Shown: positions 24,470 to 35,259 of the stretch, one piece after another
Position numbering within the stretch: position 1 is the first letter of the stretch
Layout of the letters: each line of letters starts with the position of its first letter
NCBI GenBank assembly: GCA_965153355.1
Contig: OZ231127.1
Location: 41,168,001 to 41,232,000 of the forward strand
Source of the DNA: Flaccisagitta enflata
Lineage: Eukaryota > Chaetognatha > Sagittoidea > Aphragmophora
DNA: 64,000 bases
Direction of reading: 5' to 3'
Notes under the pieces: model-generated
Told to the model about the DNA's origin: nothing
The model's database searches: none
What the model saw: the letters and a program-made list of their open reading frames with translations, nothing else
Translations under genes and position numbers: made by a program

Positions 24470-24625
24470 CATTTTCACAGACCCCATGGGGGATTTTTAT
24501 GACGGGTATGGGTCTTAGGAAGGAGAATGAACCAGTTTGGAGTCAATTTTGAATGGTCTAGTTGCGCGGAATTTGACCACAATATGCAAATGAGATTTTC
24601 GTGAATTTTCAAGATTTTCGCTATA
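24470..24625 (+). repeat. Dispersed repeat, copy 1
   Basis: Shares CCCCATGGGGGATTTTTAT, then, after a divergent middle, CTAGTTGCGCGGAATTTGACC and ACAATATGCAAATGAGAT, with the reverse complement of 27855-28010. Class unknown. Confidence 0.7.
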
Positions 24626-24763
24626 TGTGCCAGTTAGGTTTCAGTAAACAGCCCTCATTAAACTCTGGAAAAAAAACCATAGATACTTTAATGGACCCAA
24701 TCGACGTGACAATTACATAGAAGGAGGAACTTAAGTGATTGAGGGGTTGTTAGGGGTTGTGGA

Positions 24764-24883
24764 GGAGGAGGAGGAGGAGGAGGAGGAGGAGGGAGAGTTA
24801 GTGATCTGAATTTTTCAACTTTCTGTCTAGCGCCCAAGTCAACAATGAATAAGACATGTGTATAAACTGTACTTATCAGAGAG

Positions 24884-24976
<93 letters not shown>

Positions 24977-24979
24977 CGA
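24764..24979. repeat. (GGA)n and (GA)n microsatellites
   Basis: GGA at 24764-24791. GA at about 24880-24979 with one AGAG phase slip. Confidence 0.95.
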
Positions 24980-25079
24980 ATTCAGCAATAAAATTTAACC
25001 CTTAGTAAGATCTTAGGATTCTTTTTTTCAATAGCCGTCATTGATCCGTCTTCTGGCACCTGAATCAAGGCTAGTGAAT

Positions 25080-25300
25080 CTGTTTTCGGGCAGCGGACCC
25101 AAAGGTGTCCATGATCCATGCCTTCACACATATGGGGAATTTTCTCCTTCTTCTTCTTCGTCTTCTTCTTTCCCCCCCCCCCCACTCTTTCGAGTCTCAA
25201 GGCCCGGATCCCAGCCTCATGACGCACATCCTAGCCTCATGGCGCAAAACCTAGCATCAAGGCCCAAGATCCAGCTTTAAAGCCTAAATCCAAGAGCACA
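25080..25300 (-). mobile_element. Minisatellite-bearing element E4, degenerate
   Basis: Begins with GGGCAGCGGACCCAAAGGTG (the GGGGCCGCTGCCC end reversed). It continues through a CTT/poly-C interruption into 20-bp units such as CCCGGATCCCAGCCTCATGA, ending AAGCCTAAATCC. Related to 56190-56860. Confidence 0.6.
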
Positions 25301-26080
25301 AATCTTGCGCTTCCCTCCGTTGCCTGTTCTTTCAGGTGCCAAGTGCCACTGGCAACCTGATTTACTTCAGCATTGTTTCTCGTCTTTTGTCCAAGCGTTA
25401 CACCCTCACACAACTCTATAGCTTGATCAACCTGAGCTTCTGCTATGATTGTTTAGAGAGACTTGAAATATTCTCATTCTATAATTGAATTCGTTCACAA
25501 AATTCAAATGTTGAAATCAGAGGCTTCATTCTCTCCTTTTAAAACTGCTCCTGATATCTCACAGGTTGCCATTATAGTGAAGCTGAAAATGGGAATAAAG
25601 ATGGTAAATGAGGCAGCAACTAGCTGTTATTATTTTTTTTTTACAGTTCCAGTAGCAAGTCTGGGATTGAAAGTGTAAGCAAAGAGCTAAATTGAAAATT
25701 TTACCAAGAGTGAATAACTTGTTTCATTCATCAATCAGTGAAACAATGAATGTATGAATGAATTAGTCAACAAATCAATCAATGTATGAATGGATGAATA
25801 AACAAAAGGATGAATGATTGGATGGATGTATGAATGAATGAATGAAGTTATTTTTCCAAAAATATGATACAGGTGTGATAAACCAGTTTATCGACTTTGA
25901 AGCAAACAAATAAAAAAACATGAAAATAGAAGATTTTGGTCTTTCCTGACAGGTTTGGGTCCCTTAAGCCCTGAAGGGTCTTTGAGATCATAAACCAGTT
26001 TTTAATTTATCTAGCCTCCTGCCCCAGATGGCAGTGTTCGAATAAATAAATTGGCCTACCAATGCCTCAAAAGAGAAACC
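25301..26080. other. No gene seen; (ATGA)n-like stretch
   Basis: 25730-25850 is an irregular GAATGAATGTAT tract. A 71-codon plus frame (25463-25678) lacks recognisable features. Confidence 0.4.
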
Positions 26081-26081
26081 A

Positions 26082-26750
26082 GTCGCTGAAGGGCAACATG
26101 TGGTCAGCGATACCCGATACCCTGCTTGCATGGCTGTGGAATTTGAGGGGGAAGTATACAGTACCTGAAGGGACACAAAAGTCCTACAGATTAAAAGGAA
26201 TCCCCATTTGTTCGCTTTGTCTATACATTATTTGAGGTTTATAGCGACTCACACCTGAGAGGGCTTGATACAGGTCTGAGAGGGCTTATTTGAGGCCCTA
26301 GATAGCTCACTTGAGGCTTGAGAGGGCTGATTTGAGGCCTGAGAGGGACAATTTGAGGCCCAAGAGTGATGATTTGAGGCCCAAGAGTGATGATTTCCGG
26401 CTCAAGAGAACTGATGACTCATCATCAGTGATGAGGCCAGAGAGGCTTGATTTGTGGCCTGATAGGACTGACTAAAGGCTTTAAAGGACTGATTTGAGGC
26501 CTCAGGGGCTTGATTTAAGGCCTGAAAGGACTGATTTGAGGCTTGAGAGAGATGATTTAAGGCTTGAGAGGGCTGATTTTTCGCCTGAGAGGGATGATTT
26601 GAGGCCTAAAACAGCTGATTTGAGGCCTCAGAGGCCTAGTTTGAAGCCTGAGAAGCAGGAAAACAAACAAACAGACAAATGGACAAACAGACGAAAGTCC
26701 CCCTATATTCCACAGGACTTCGTCCCCTTCGGAGCCGCTGCCCAAAAACA
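26082..26750 (+). mobile_element. Minisatellite-bearing element E2
   Basis: Left end GTCGCTGAAGGGCAACATGT, CAGCGATACCCGAT. Core of about 19 units averaging 20-21 bp (GAGAGGGCTGATTTGAGGCC type) from 26240 to 26650. Then (AAAC/GGAC)-type tract, CGAAAGTCCCCC, ACAGGACTTCGTCCCCTTCG and GAGCCGCTGCCCAAAAA. Confidence 0.85.
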
Positions 26751-26769
26751 ACTGAAAATGCAAATATTT

Positions 26770-27090
26770 TGGTTATTTATGACTGATTAATCCTTTAGCT
26801 GACCCTAGATGGGCCCCCTCTGAGGTCTCTATCCTTAATCTGTTTACCCCACCACCAGATAAAAATATATTCATATGATAATTACAGCTCCATCAATCTC
26901 TAAGGGGAAATTGCAACAAAAAGCTCATTATTAATCATCATTTTAGCTAATTGGGGCACTATGAGGACCCGTGAAGGGGCCCCCTAGAGGCTACTTTTAT
27001 CTATTTCTTAGAACTTTATATTCTACTACTAAATATTGTTCAATCAAGACCAATAACATGATTTTTTTATCAATCCATCGATAAAATATA
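26770..27090. other. Spacer between two minisatellite elements, no gene
   Basis: Two GGGCCCCCT words (26811, 26977) suggest a further degenerate repeat. Nothing coding. Confidence 0.4.
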
Positions 27091-27620
27091 ACAGGTCGCC
27101 CAAGGGCAATATGTGGTCAGCGATACCCGTTGCCCTGCTTTGCATGGTTGTAAATCGGAATGAGAGGCAGGGCAGCGGCCCCAAAGGGGACAAAGTCCTG
27201 TAGAACACAGGGGACTTTCGTTCGTTTATCCGTCCGTTCGTCCGTCCGTCCGCCCCCCCAAGGCCCTCTCAGGCCTGAAATCTGCCCTCTCAGGCCTGAA
27301 ATCTGTCCCCTCAGGCCTGAAATCTGCCCTCTCAGGCCTTGAATCTGAGAGGGCAGATTTCAGGCCTGAGAGGGCAGATATAAAACCTGACAGGCAGGTT
27401 TCAGGCCTGAATAGGCAAATTTCAGGCCTGAGATGGCAGATTCAAGGCCTGAGAGGGCAGATTTCAGGCCTGAGAGGGCAGATTTTAGGCCTGAGAGGGC
27501 AGATTTCAGGGCTGAGAGGGTCTGGGGGGACGAACGAACAAACGGACGGACGGACAAACGAACGAAAGTCCCCTGTGTTCTACAGGACTTCGTCCCCTTC
27601 GGGGCCGCTGCCCAAAAACA
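27091..27620. mobile_element. Minisatellite-bearing element E3, palindromic compound
   Basis: The family left end (GGTCGCCCAAGGGCAATATG...TTGCCCTGC) is followed by a reversed right end (GGGCAGCGGCCCCAAAGGGG, CTGTAGAACACAGGGG) and reversed 20-bp units to about 27345. Then come forward units and a normal right end (CAGGACTTCGTCCCCTTCGG, GGCCGCTGCCC) to 27617. The two halves form an inverted repeat of about 170 bp per arm. Confidence 0.85.
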
Positions 27621-27854
27621 AGGTAAGTCATAAATCAAACAAGTTCTCTCATTTTTGCAATTTTTGCGCATCTTACCTCTTACTTAAAACAAGTGGGCCC
27701 CCGGGTTAAATGGATCAAAATAAGTACAAGAATTGTAGCATTCATCCTCTAATATATTAATTTTCATGAAAAAATGGAAACCAATTACTAATTCCAACCT
27801 AAGCAATCAACCTTCTACCCGACATGTAGTGGCTAACCCACAAGTCACAACGAA

Positions 27855-28010
27855 AAAAGTTTAAAAAATCCAATGATCTCATTTGCATATTGTGGTCAAA
27901 TTCCGCGCAACTAGATCAACATATATAATGATTAAACTGTTCCATTCTGGTGTAGTAACCTATAAACTGTAATAAAAATCCCCCATGGAGATGTTTGATC
28001 CATTTTTACG
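27855..28010 (-). repeat. Dispersed repeat, copy 2 (inverted)
   Basis: Reverse-complement relative of 24470-24625. The central parts differ, so the two are old copies. Confidence 0.7.
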
Positions 28011-28082
28011 CATTTCACTACCCATGCACAAACACTCAATAGATATTAACTAAATGACATAAGAATAATATAGGGCACCCGC

Positions 28083-28187
28083 TCATCCAAGCACACACAA
28101 ACACACACACACACACACACGCACACGCACACACACACAATTAAACACAAACACATGTAAACACACACACACACATACACACACACA

Positions 28188-28229
<42 letters not shown>

Positions 28230-28232
28230 AAC
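28083..28232. repeat. (CA)n array with AAACACA variants
   Basis: Interrupted CA repeat with CACACGCACACG and CACATGTAAACAC variants. Confidence 0.95.
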
Positions 28233-28239
28233 ACACACG

Positions 28240-28402
28240 TACACGGTGTTCGAGTTGAAAAATGTGAAAACATGTATTTTAGACGCTGCTGTGTGATAGT
28301 CCGTGCGTGTGAGTGTGTTTGGGGTGGGCGAGGGTGTGAATGGGGGTTGTAGGCCCCTGCCCACCCGCCCGCAATGATATTGTGACCCTGTGTCACTTGT
28401 TC
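28240..28402 (+). mobile_element. Palindrome element (GTTGCGGA-like subfamily), partial
   Basis: GTGTTCGAGTTGAAAAATGTG, CCCCTGCCCACCCGCCCGCAA, then GTGACCCTGTGTCAC (a 5-bp hairpin) and TTGTT. The terminal palindrome is lost. Confidence 0.6.
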
Positions 28403-28409
28403 TATTGAC

Positions 28410-28615
<206 letters not shown>

Positions 28616-28619
28616 CGCC

Positions 28620-30380
28620 GAAAAGACAACGACCCACCGCTTGCCCCTTCCCACACCCCTCGACGTTGCCACGTTGTTTTAAAGATCACCATCACTTAGC
28701 AATTTTGAGGAAGATTAAAGGATCATCGTCCTTTACTGTTGTGGTGATGTACGGCTTAAATGAGTCTTTGTGGTGAAGTATTAGGTGGGTGATGTGACAT
28801 GCCCATTTTGGACGGGTACCCAGCATGTTCCAAGTCTAATTTTCATCGCCAAACGGATTTCAATCAGTTAGAAAGTTAAATCCAAACAAGTGACAGCCTC
28901 GCTAGAACGGCGCAAAAATCAATATAGCGCGTAATATGTTAGAAAATTAGTTAAAATATGCAATATGGGGTATCAATCGAAAGCCCTTGATATTCTACAT
29001 CGATTGATACCAATAATTGTGGTTTCGGAGAAAAAAAATTTTTTCGTCATACTTTCCTACTAGACTAGTATCTTGCAATCTAAGTTTTCTAATATCTTGC
29101 TGCCTGCTTCTCATTCTATTTCAAATGAATAACTTGGTGAATAAAATTGAAATGCTCTCGGTCCTATCGGTGTTTATTCACAAAGTTTTTCGGGTAAAGG
29201 TAATTCCAGACATGATAGAAACAAGAACGTTACAAAAATAGAACATAAGACGAAGGATAACACAGGAGGAAAACCAATCAGACCGTTACAGATGCTTAAA
29301 CTACTACCTCCGCCAAAGGAAACGTGACACTGGGAATTATTTGATACAATGACCAAAATCTACTTTTCTTCTAATGAAAATAAGGCCAGATACACGGCTG
29401 CCCAAATCGCATGTAGGTGGGCGGGGAAGTGACAATAAAGGGTAACCCTGCCATTTCTTTCAGTTTGGGTTTGGTGAGTGATTTTATTCCACTTTTCATA
29501 CACTATCTTTTCTTTCTTTTACAACTTCATAACTCATTCTTGAAATGGTTATTTTCCTTCTTCTGCTTGTTATCTTTAAACGCTTAAACATAAAGTTTAA
29601 GCTACAGTGACTAGATTAGACTCATTTTGCAGATTCTTGATGAAGATTAATTTTTGGCCTTTCAGGAAGCCAAAATGTGTTCGGTAGAAAGCGTCGTGTT
29701 TCTTTTGGCGAAGATAGTAATGGTGCAAAACTCCAAATCGATTCAGGAAGTAATTAAGGATCCTCATCACTGTAACGGGTTTCCCGAGGAAACTAAAAGG
29801 GGTAGTTTTTAAAAAATCAAAAAAATCATCTAAGTCTCATAAGTTTATGAGTCATAACCAACTGTGGACAAAAAACTAAAGTTTTGAAAATAGATTTTGG
29901 GACTTCAATAATCTTCACCCCTTTCATCCTGATTTAAAAATGACCGGAAAAACTAATAAAAGAAAAAAAAAAAAGGGATTTCTAAAAAACTGATGCTATT
30001 CTTGTTATATAAAATAGTTCCTGGATTATAAATCAGAAGTTTTTTGCAATCATTTATGGCGTTGGACAAATGGGGGAGTAAACCGACGTTAATTAAAACA
30101 TACTAATCCAACGTGACCGAACCAATATCGTTCGGTCTTAAATAAAGGGCAAAAATTCAGAAAGAATTAATGAGAAAATAATAAATAGTTAATGTCAAAT
30201 TTATTTTAAACGCGAGAGTCAACGATATTGAAAGTTTGATGAAAAATGGACTCATGGACCACATTCAAATGGAGAAAAGCTTTACGAGACTCAAACGAGA
30301 AGAAAACGGGACAGAGATACAAGGGAAGTTCACTACAACACCCCATGGAGGAATGAAAAAGAGAAAAAATGGGGCTTGTG
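28620..30380. other. Long stretch without supported gene
   Basis: Ordinary AT-rich sequence. 29383-29445 carries a palindrome-element 3' scrap (see next). A plus frame at 30239-30380 (MKNGLMDHIQMEKSFTRLKR...) runs straight into the GA array and is doubtful. Confidence 0.4.
29383..29445 (-). mobile_element. Palindrome element, 3' scrap
   Basis: AATAAGGCCAGATACACGGC followed by ATCGCATGTAGGTGGGCGGGG, a mutated end hairpin and spacer. The rest is missing. Confidence 0.5.
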
Positions 30381-30382
30381 AC

Positions 30383-30493
<111 letters not shown>

Positions 30494-30719
30494 CACAAAC
30501 ACACAAACAGACAGAGAAACACATTCATACATAAAGGCATTCACACGGACAGAGAGGGACACACACCAGGTCCAACATACAGACAGAATGAATCAGAAAA
30601 TTAGGGAAACAAAGATATTTAGAGGTGGGTCTTTCTTGCCTTTCAGCTAATGACAAATAGACAAGGATTTACAAGAAGCGCCCTCTTGATGGGGTTGAAG
30701 GTATTTAATTACACAGCAA

Positions 30720-30720
<1 letters not shown>

Positions 30721-30803
<83 letters not shown>

Positions 30804-30822
30804 GTGGTTGTTGTTGTTGTGG

Positions 30823-30875
<53 letters not shown>

Positions 30876-30937
30876 ATAGTGGTGGTGGTGATGGTGGTGG
30901 TGGTGGTGGTGGTGGGGGGGGGGGGGGGGGGGGGGGT
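30721..30937. repeat. (TTG)n - (TGG)n - (G)n graded array
   Basis: TTG to 30874, TGG to about 30915, then an uninterrupted G run of about 20. The graded change suggests slippage-driven conversion of one repeat into the next. The G run could form a quadruplex. Confidence 0.95.
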
Positions 30938-31114
30938 GGGGGTGGTAGTTTTTTAATTTTTATCGTTGCTGTTGTTGATGATGTTGGGATTTAAAAGCAC
31001 GGGAAACATGACGAGAGATAATCCAATATGGAAGAATCACGAACATAGTGAGGGAAAATCGCTGGGGAAGATTCACGTGGGGGAGAGGATGACCAAAGAA
31101 ACAAAGACAGAAGC

Positions 31115-31251
<137 letters not shown>

Positions 31252-31400
31252 TAGCGCCACACATTTGAGACGAAACATGTATAAGAAGAAGAAAAGAAAA
31301 CATAAAATATTTCTTTTATCAGTTGTTTCATAACCTTTTGCCTCCATCCTATTACATTCATCATCAAAAATTGCATGGAAAGGGGGGGGGAGAGGGAGGG

Positions 31401-31401
31401 G

Positions 31402-31472
<71 letters not shown>

Positions 31473-31474
31473 GC

Positions 31475-31516
<42 letters not shown>
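31401..31516. repeat. (TTG)n microsatellite
   Basis: About 38 triplets with one CTG. It codes for a Gln run in one minus-strand frame (31788-30991), which starts at a real ATG but ends in a GA-array artefact; coding status unknown. Confidence 0.95.
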
Positions 31517-31867
31517 CTGATTATGGAAGAAACAAAATGGGGATGATGGGCAAATGGTGGAGTAGATGGTGGAGTAGATGGTGGTCGGTGGTGAAGCTGA
31601 TCTATAATGAAAGAGTGAAAAAAAAGAAGAGCCTTTCTTTTTTTTTTTTCCTCTCTTTGTCCAACATTTTTTTTTCCTTTCTCTCTCGTTTCCTTCTTCG
31701 TATAATTAGAGATTGAAAAAGTAAAAGGAGGCAATGCAGTGGGCAAGGGGAAGGAAAAGCAGTCCATTCCAGACCCCGAGGGAGCCATTTAGGATCGCCG
31801 ACCAGACGGACTGACCAATCCGAGCCGGCGTCGGTCCGTCGCTTTCACTTCCTCTTCTTTCTTTCAC

Positions 31868-32115
31868 CTCTTTTTCTCCAGATCCATCTCCTCCTCCTCC
31901 TAGTTCTCCCCCGCTGACTGAGGGGGTAACTGAGAACAGGGACCGGATAAGAGAAGGGATTGAAGGGGATGAAGATGAGGATGAAGAAGAAGTTGATGAC
32001 GATGTCGAGGAAGAAAATGACAAAACGGTAATTTGAACCGTCGACGAAGAGGAGGAAGAGGAGGAGGAGGATGATTGATCTACTGGATCGCCATCGCCAC
32101 CGAGAATAACGCCAC
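31868..32115 (-). CDS. Proposed exon of a Ser-rich gene (downstream exon)
   Basis: Minus strand: a T13 tract and CATCTTTACCACAACAG give a strong 3' splice site at 32116. The exon begins GT GGC GTT (phase 1) and reads GVILGGDGDPVDQ, an 11-Ser run, TVQITVLSF, two more Ser/Thr runs, PSIPSLIRSLFSVTPSVS and a Gly/Glu/Lys tail. GAG|GTGAAAG at 31868 is a usable donor (phase 0); otherwise the frame stays open to 31706. Its entry phase fits the exit phase of 49671-50558 and it shares that exon's Ser/Gly/Asp-rich make-up. Serine codons are mixed (TCC, TCG, TCA, TCT), unlike a pure microsatellite. Function unknown. Confidence 0.45.
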
Positions 32116-32281
32116 CTGTTGTGGTAAAGATGCAAAAAAAAAAAAAAATGGAAAAGGGGGAAGAGGTGGGGGAGGGTGGGTTGGGAGGAAGATGGTACTG
32201 ACAATTTAGATCATGGTTGATATTTTCCAACCCTTGAGATGAAAAAAAAAAATGGTCACGCGGGCAAGCCTAATGAATGTA

Positions 32282-32357
32282 CAGTTAATTTCCGCTCTAA
32301 CGGGACTAACATTTTTTCTTTGTTACTGGCGGAATTCTGTTAGAGGGGACTCAACTG
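32282..32357. mobile_element. 76-bp pogo/Tigger-type mini-MITE
   Basis: TA|CAGTTAATTTCCGCTCTAAC ... GTTAGAGGGGACTCAACTG|TA. Imperfect inverted ends with TA on both sides resemble Tigger-type termini. There is almost no interior. Confidence 0.6.
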
Positions 32358-32501
32358 TATAAGTGCACATTGTACAGAGTAGAATAATGTTCTGACAAGC
32401 TGTTGCAAGTTTTTGAATTAAACTGTGAAACATTGGCTTTGAAAACATTTTGTGAAAACGAGCTTCCATCCATCAAGACCAGCCGTTGTACCTCTGTTTT
32501 T

Positions 32502-32660
32502 AGTCGCGGACACGCGACTCTACAGCTTGCCATGTCGGTCGGTCGGTAGGTCGGTCGGTAGGTCGGTAGGTAGGTAGCATTTTTGAATTACGACCGGTTT
32601 TTGCATTACTGCTCCTGCCCAACCGTCCGCGACTGTCCTGCCGTGTATCCGGCCTTGTTT
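32502..32660 (+). mobile_element. Palindrome element (AGTCGCGGAC), complete
   Basis: TTTTTAGTCGCGGACACGCGACT, CTACAGCTTGCCATGTC, (GGTC/GGTA)n, TTGAATTACGACCGGTTTTTG, CCAACCGTCCGCGACT, GCCGTGTATCCGGC, CTTGTTTTTT. The longer distal match GTCCGCGACT complements AGTCGCGGAC exactly. Confidence 0.85.
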
Positions 32661-32664
32661 TTTC

Positions 32665-32979
32665 ATGTCTAGAAGTCGCTGTTATTGCATCTTTCAGACC
32701 ATAACCCAGCACTGAGCTTACTCAGTTGCCCATGTTCCTACCCATTTCCCTGCCCATGTTCTTACTCATCTTCCCGACTAGTCCAGTCCATCCCATTCTA
32801 TCAAATCCTATCAAATCCAATCAGAACACGATGAATAACAACCAGTTCTCCGTTTTCTCATCTAGGGTCTCTCATATCCATTCTTATCACCAAACATTTT
32901 GACATTCTCAGCCCCGTTTCTGTAATCCAGTCACCTTCATTCCGCGCACCTTCGCCCCCTCCCCCTATAGGCTATACAC
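32665..32979. other. No gene seen
   Basis: Pyrimidine-rich with repeated TGCCCATGTTC and ATCCTATCAAATC words. Confidence 0.4.
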
Positions 32980-33333
32980 ATTACGTCCCGTAAAGCGCCC
33001 CAAACTTCGACCATGGCTCTCACCAATCTTACCACAGTTGAGGCTTGGTAAAAAAATATTCCATGCACAATTTTGGGCCTCTTGGACAGCAGGAACCTTT
33101 GTCAGGGTGCAGTCGAAGTTTGTATTGAATTAACATTAGAATCAGTATTTCTATTATGCAAATTTTGTCTCTGCCATAGATTTCTATGGAAACGTCATGA
33201 TCACCCTAACAAAAGTTCCTGCAGTTCCAGAGGCCTGAAATTTTGCATGGGATATTTATTTACCCAGCCTCAACCATGGTATGATTGGTGAGAGTCAGTG
33301 TCAAAGTTTGGGGCGCTTCATGGGACGTAATAT
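32980..33333. mobile_element. MITE with about 110-bp inverted repeats
   Basis: ATTACGTCCCGTAAAGCGCC (left) against GGGACGTAAT (right), pairing through ACCATGG, TCACCAATC and GCATGG segments. Flanks ATACAC and ATACAT could be a 6-bp target duplication with one change. No ORF. Confidence 0.75.
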
Positions 33334-33529
33334 ACATCCATTCAGTCATTCTCTCCTTCTCTTTCCCCTCGAGTTTCTCTTTCTTCTCATTTCGAAGCGA
33401 AATTTGGCAACGTTGGAAATGAAGCAGCAGTGAAAGGAATTCAATTTGAAGCCCGACCTCACGTGCGTGCACTCTCGGTTTTGCTGCGTGCGCGCGTGTG
33501 TTTTATTTTTTCTTGCACGTGATCCGTGC

Positions 33530-33802
33530 TTAACTACGAGGAAATTTCCGCACAATTTTGGTTAAAACTGTTTGAATGCAGCGAAACGTAGTCTTAGTTG
33601 TAGTGAAATGCCATATATGGAACAATTGGAACACGGATAAGTAAAAGTTCTTCTGACCAAATTGACATTCAATTTTGCAAAGGCGGGTGTGTTTTGTCAA
33701 TAATTGAGTGAACCAATGTTGAAAGTTTGTTTGACTTTCATAATTAGTGTTGCCAAACTTCTCACGAAAAAAAGCAATTTTGCAAGTCAACTTCGAAACC
33801 AT
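33530..33802 (-). CDS. Possible small protein, unknown
   Basis: ATG-to-stop frame of 90 codons with normal composition (starts MVSKLTCKIAFFREKFGN, Cys/His/Phe-rich, basic C-end). No domain, no signal peptide and no splice context recognised. The A+T-rich setting makes chance likely. Confidence 0.2.
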   Translation of the reverse strand: MVSKLTCKIAFFREKFGNTNYESQTNFQHWFTQLLTKHTRLCKIECQFGQKNFYLSVFQLFHIWHFTTTKTTFRCIQTVLTKIVRKFPRS

Positions 33803-33985
33803 ATTTTTGACAAGTTCGGTTGTGCGAATGGCAAGGGCCGGGCCCTCGGACCCTAGAAATGTGTTTTTTTTGTAAGTTTTTTTAATTGTTGTAAAGTTTT
33901 TAATTCAGATTAATGAATGATCAGTTATGCATTTGAAAAAGTCCAGAATACTGGTTGCTTAGAAATGTTTTGTTGTAAGTTTTTT

Positions 33986-34173
33986 GGTCGCGTGCTACGC
34001 GACTCTACACCCCGCTGTGTCGGTCGGTTGGTCGGTCGGTCGGTCACACTTTACTTTTTTTATGATTTTTATTTTTTGACCTTACTGCTCCCGCCCAAAT
34101 GGTCTAGTGAGCTCAAATATAGCCCCTGCCCACCTGCACGCGACTTTGGTAGCCGTGTATCCGGCCTTGTTTT
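33986..34173 (+). mobile_element. Palindrome element (GGTCGCGTGC variant), complete
   Basis: TTTTTTGGTCGCGTGCTACGCGACT, (GGTC)n, TTACTTTTTTTATG, GCACGCGACT, GTAGCCGTGTATCCGGCC, TTGTTTT. It separates two diverged copies of an 90-bp flank (33880-33970 and 34171-34200 plus 34700-34760). Confidence 0.85.
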
Positions 34174-34202
34174 AATTGTTGTAAAATTTAGATTCAGATT
34201 TA

Positions 34203-34699
34203 CAGTCAGTCCCAATTCCGTATTCATCCATATGCTCGTATCTCAACATATTTCGGAAAACCAAAACATTCTCCATCTGGGCATATTTCGGTATATCGAA
34301 ATATGACTCACAAAAGTTAGATTTACTCAATTGTGGCTTTTGTAAATTCTGAATGAATTCCATAGCCGTTCGTCTTGTTAACGGTCTCCATAGATTTTGC
34401 CACTTAAATCTTAGAAGAAATATATTTATTATTTTAATCATATCCTTCCTTGTATTTTATTTATCCTTCCGAATTTCTAATCTCAGCTGATTATTCAAGT
34501 ATTGGGCACGAAAAAACAAAGTAAATAAGATCAGATCATGGAAATTGCTTTGCTACTCCGTTTTGACTGGCATAGCAAAAAGGGAAAGACGAAAGTCATA
34601 TTTCGATATATCGAAATATGCCCAAATAACCAAAGTTGCTTTATCTCGTAACATGATGAGATATGGGCATATGGATGAATGCGGAATTGGGACTGACTG
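34203..34699. mobile_element. Tc1/mariner-like MITE with paralogous empty site
   Basis: CAGTCAGTCCCAATTCCG at 34203 and its complement at 34682-34699, inverted repeats about 40 bp plus internal ATATTTCGGTATATCGAAATAT palindromes. Preceded by TA; the right flank is TT. The unoccupied version of the target is the 33.9-kb copy (CAGATTAATGAATGATCAG). Confidence 0.8.
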
Positions 34700-34799
34700 T
34701 TTATGAATAATCAGTTATACATAGGGAAAAGTGCAGAACACTGGTCGCTTGGGAAAAGATTCCATTCTTTAGGGGGATTTCTTTTCAAATTCAATTTTT

Positions 34800-34940
34800 A
34801 GTCGCGGACATGCCACTCTAGAACTTGCTGTGTCACTCAGTCGGTTGGTTGGTCAGTTGGTCGGTCAGTTGGTCTGTAACCAAAACAAAAAAGTGAGCGT
34901 TTCATTTGCAATTCCGCTCCTGCCCACACGTCCGCGACTG
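34800..34940 (+). mobile_element. Palindrome element, 3' end lost
   Basis: AGTCGCGGACATGCCACTCT, (GGTT/GGTC)n, GTCCGCGACT at 34930. The last hairpin and CTTGTT are missing. The sequence that follows is occupied by an hAT MITE. Confidence 0.75.
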
Positions 34941-34973
34941 AAGAGGGAGTGTTTCCTAACTGGAAACTAGAAC

Positions 34974-35109
34974 TAGGGATGTGGAAGCGATTGACCGCTT
35001 CCATTTTGGAGGTTGGGATAGCTACTAGTATTTGTACTACAAAATGGAAGCGGAAGCGGAAGCGGAAGCGGTGGAAGCGGCATTAAAATCGACCGCTTCC
35101 ACATCCCTA
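34974..35109. mobile_element. 136-bp hAT MITE, copy 1
   Basis: Ends TAGGGATGTGGAAGCG / complement. Interior GGAAGC hexamers and CTACTAGTATTTG. Flanking 8-mers ACTAGAAC and ACTAAAAC agree at 7 of 8 positions. Second copy at 56252-56390. Confidence 0.85.
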
Positions 35110-35114
35110 ACTAA

Positions 35115-35257
35115 AACAAGACCAGATACACAACAAGACAGTCGTGAACAGTCGGGCAGGAGCCGTAATGCTAAAACCGCTCAAAATGGAGAAATATTTG
35201 TAATGCACCGGTGTACCAACCAACACGGCAAGGTGTAGAGTCGCATGTCCGCGACTA
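35115..35257 (-). mobile_element. Palindrome element, minus orientation
   Basis: AACAAGACCAGATACACAAC, mutated distal repeat, GGGCAGGAGCCGTAATG, AACCAACACGGCAAGGTGTAGAG, TCGCATGTCCGCGACT, AAAAA. Confidence 0.8.
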
Positions 35258-35259
35258 AA

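Noticed and set aside
26240-26650. CRISPR-like or coding 20-bp repeat
   Set aside because: No spacers. The period of 20-21 bp is not a codon multiple and flanks are transposable-element ends.
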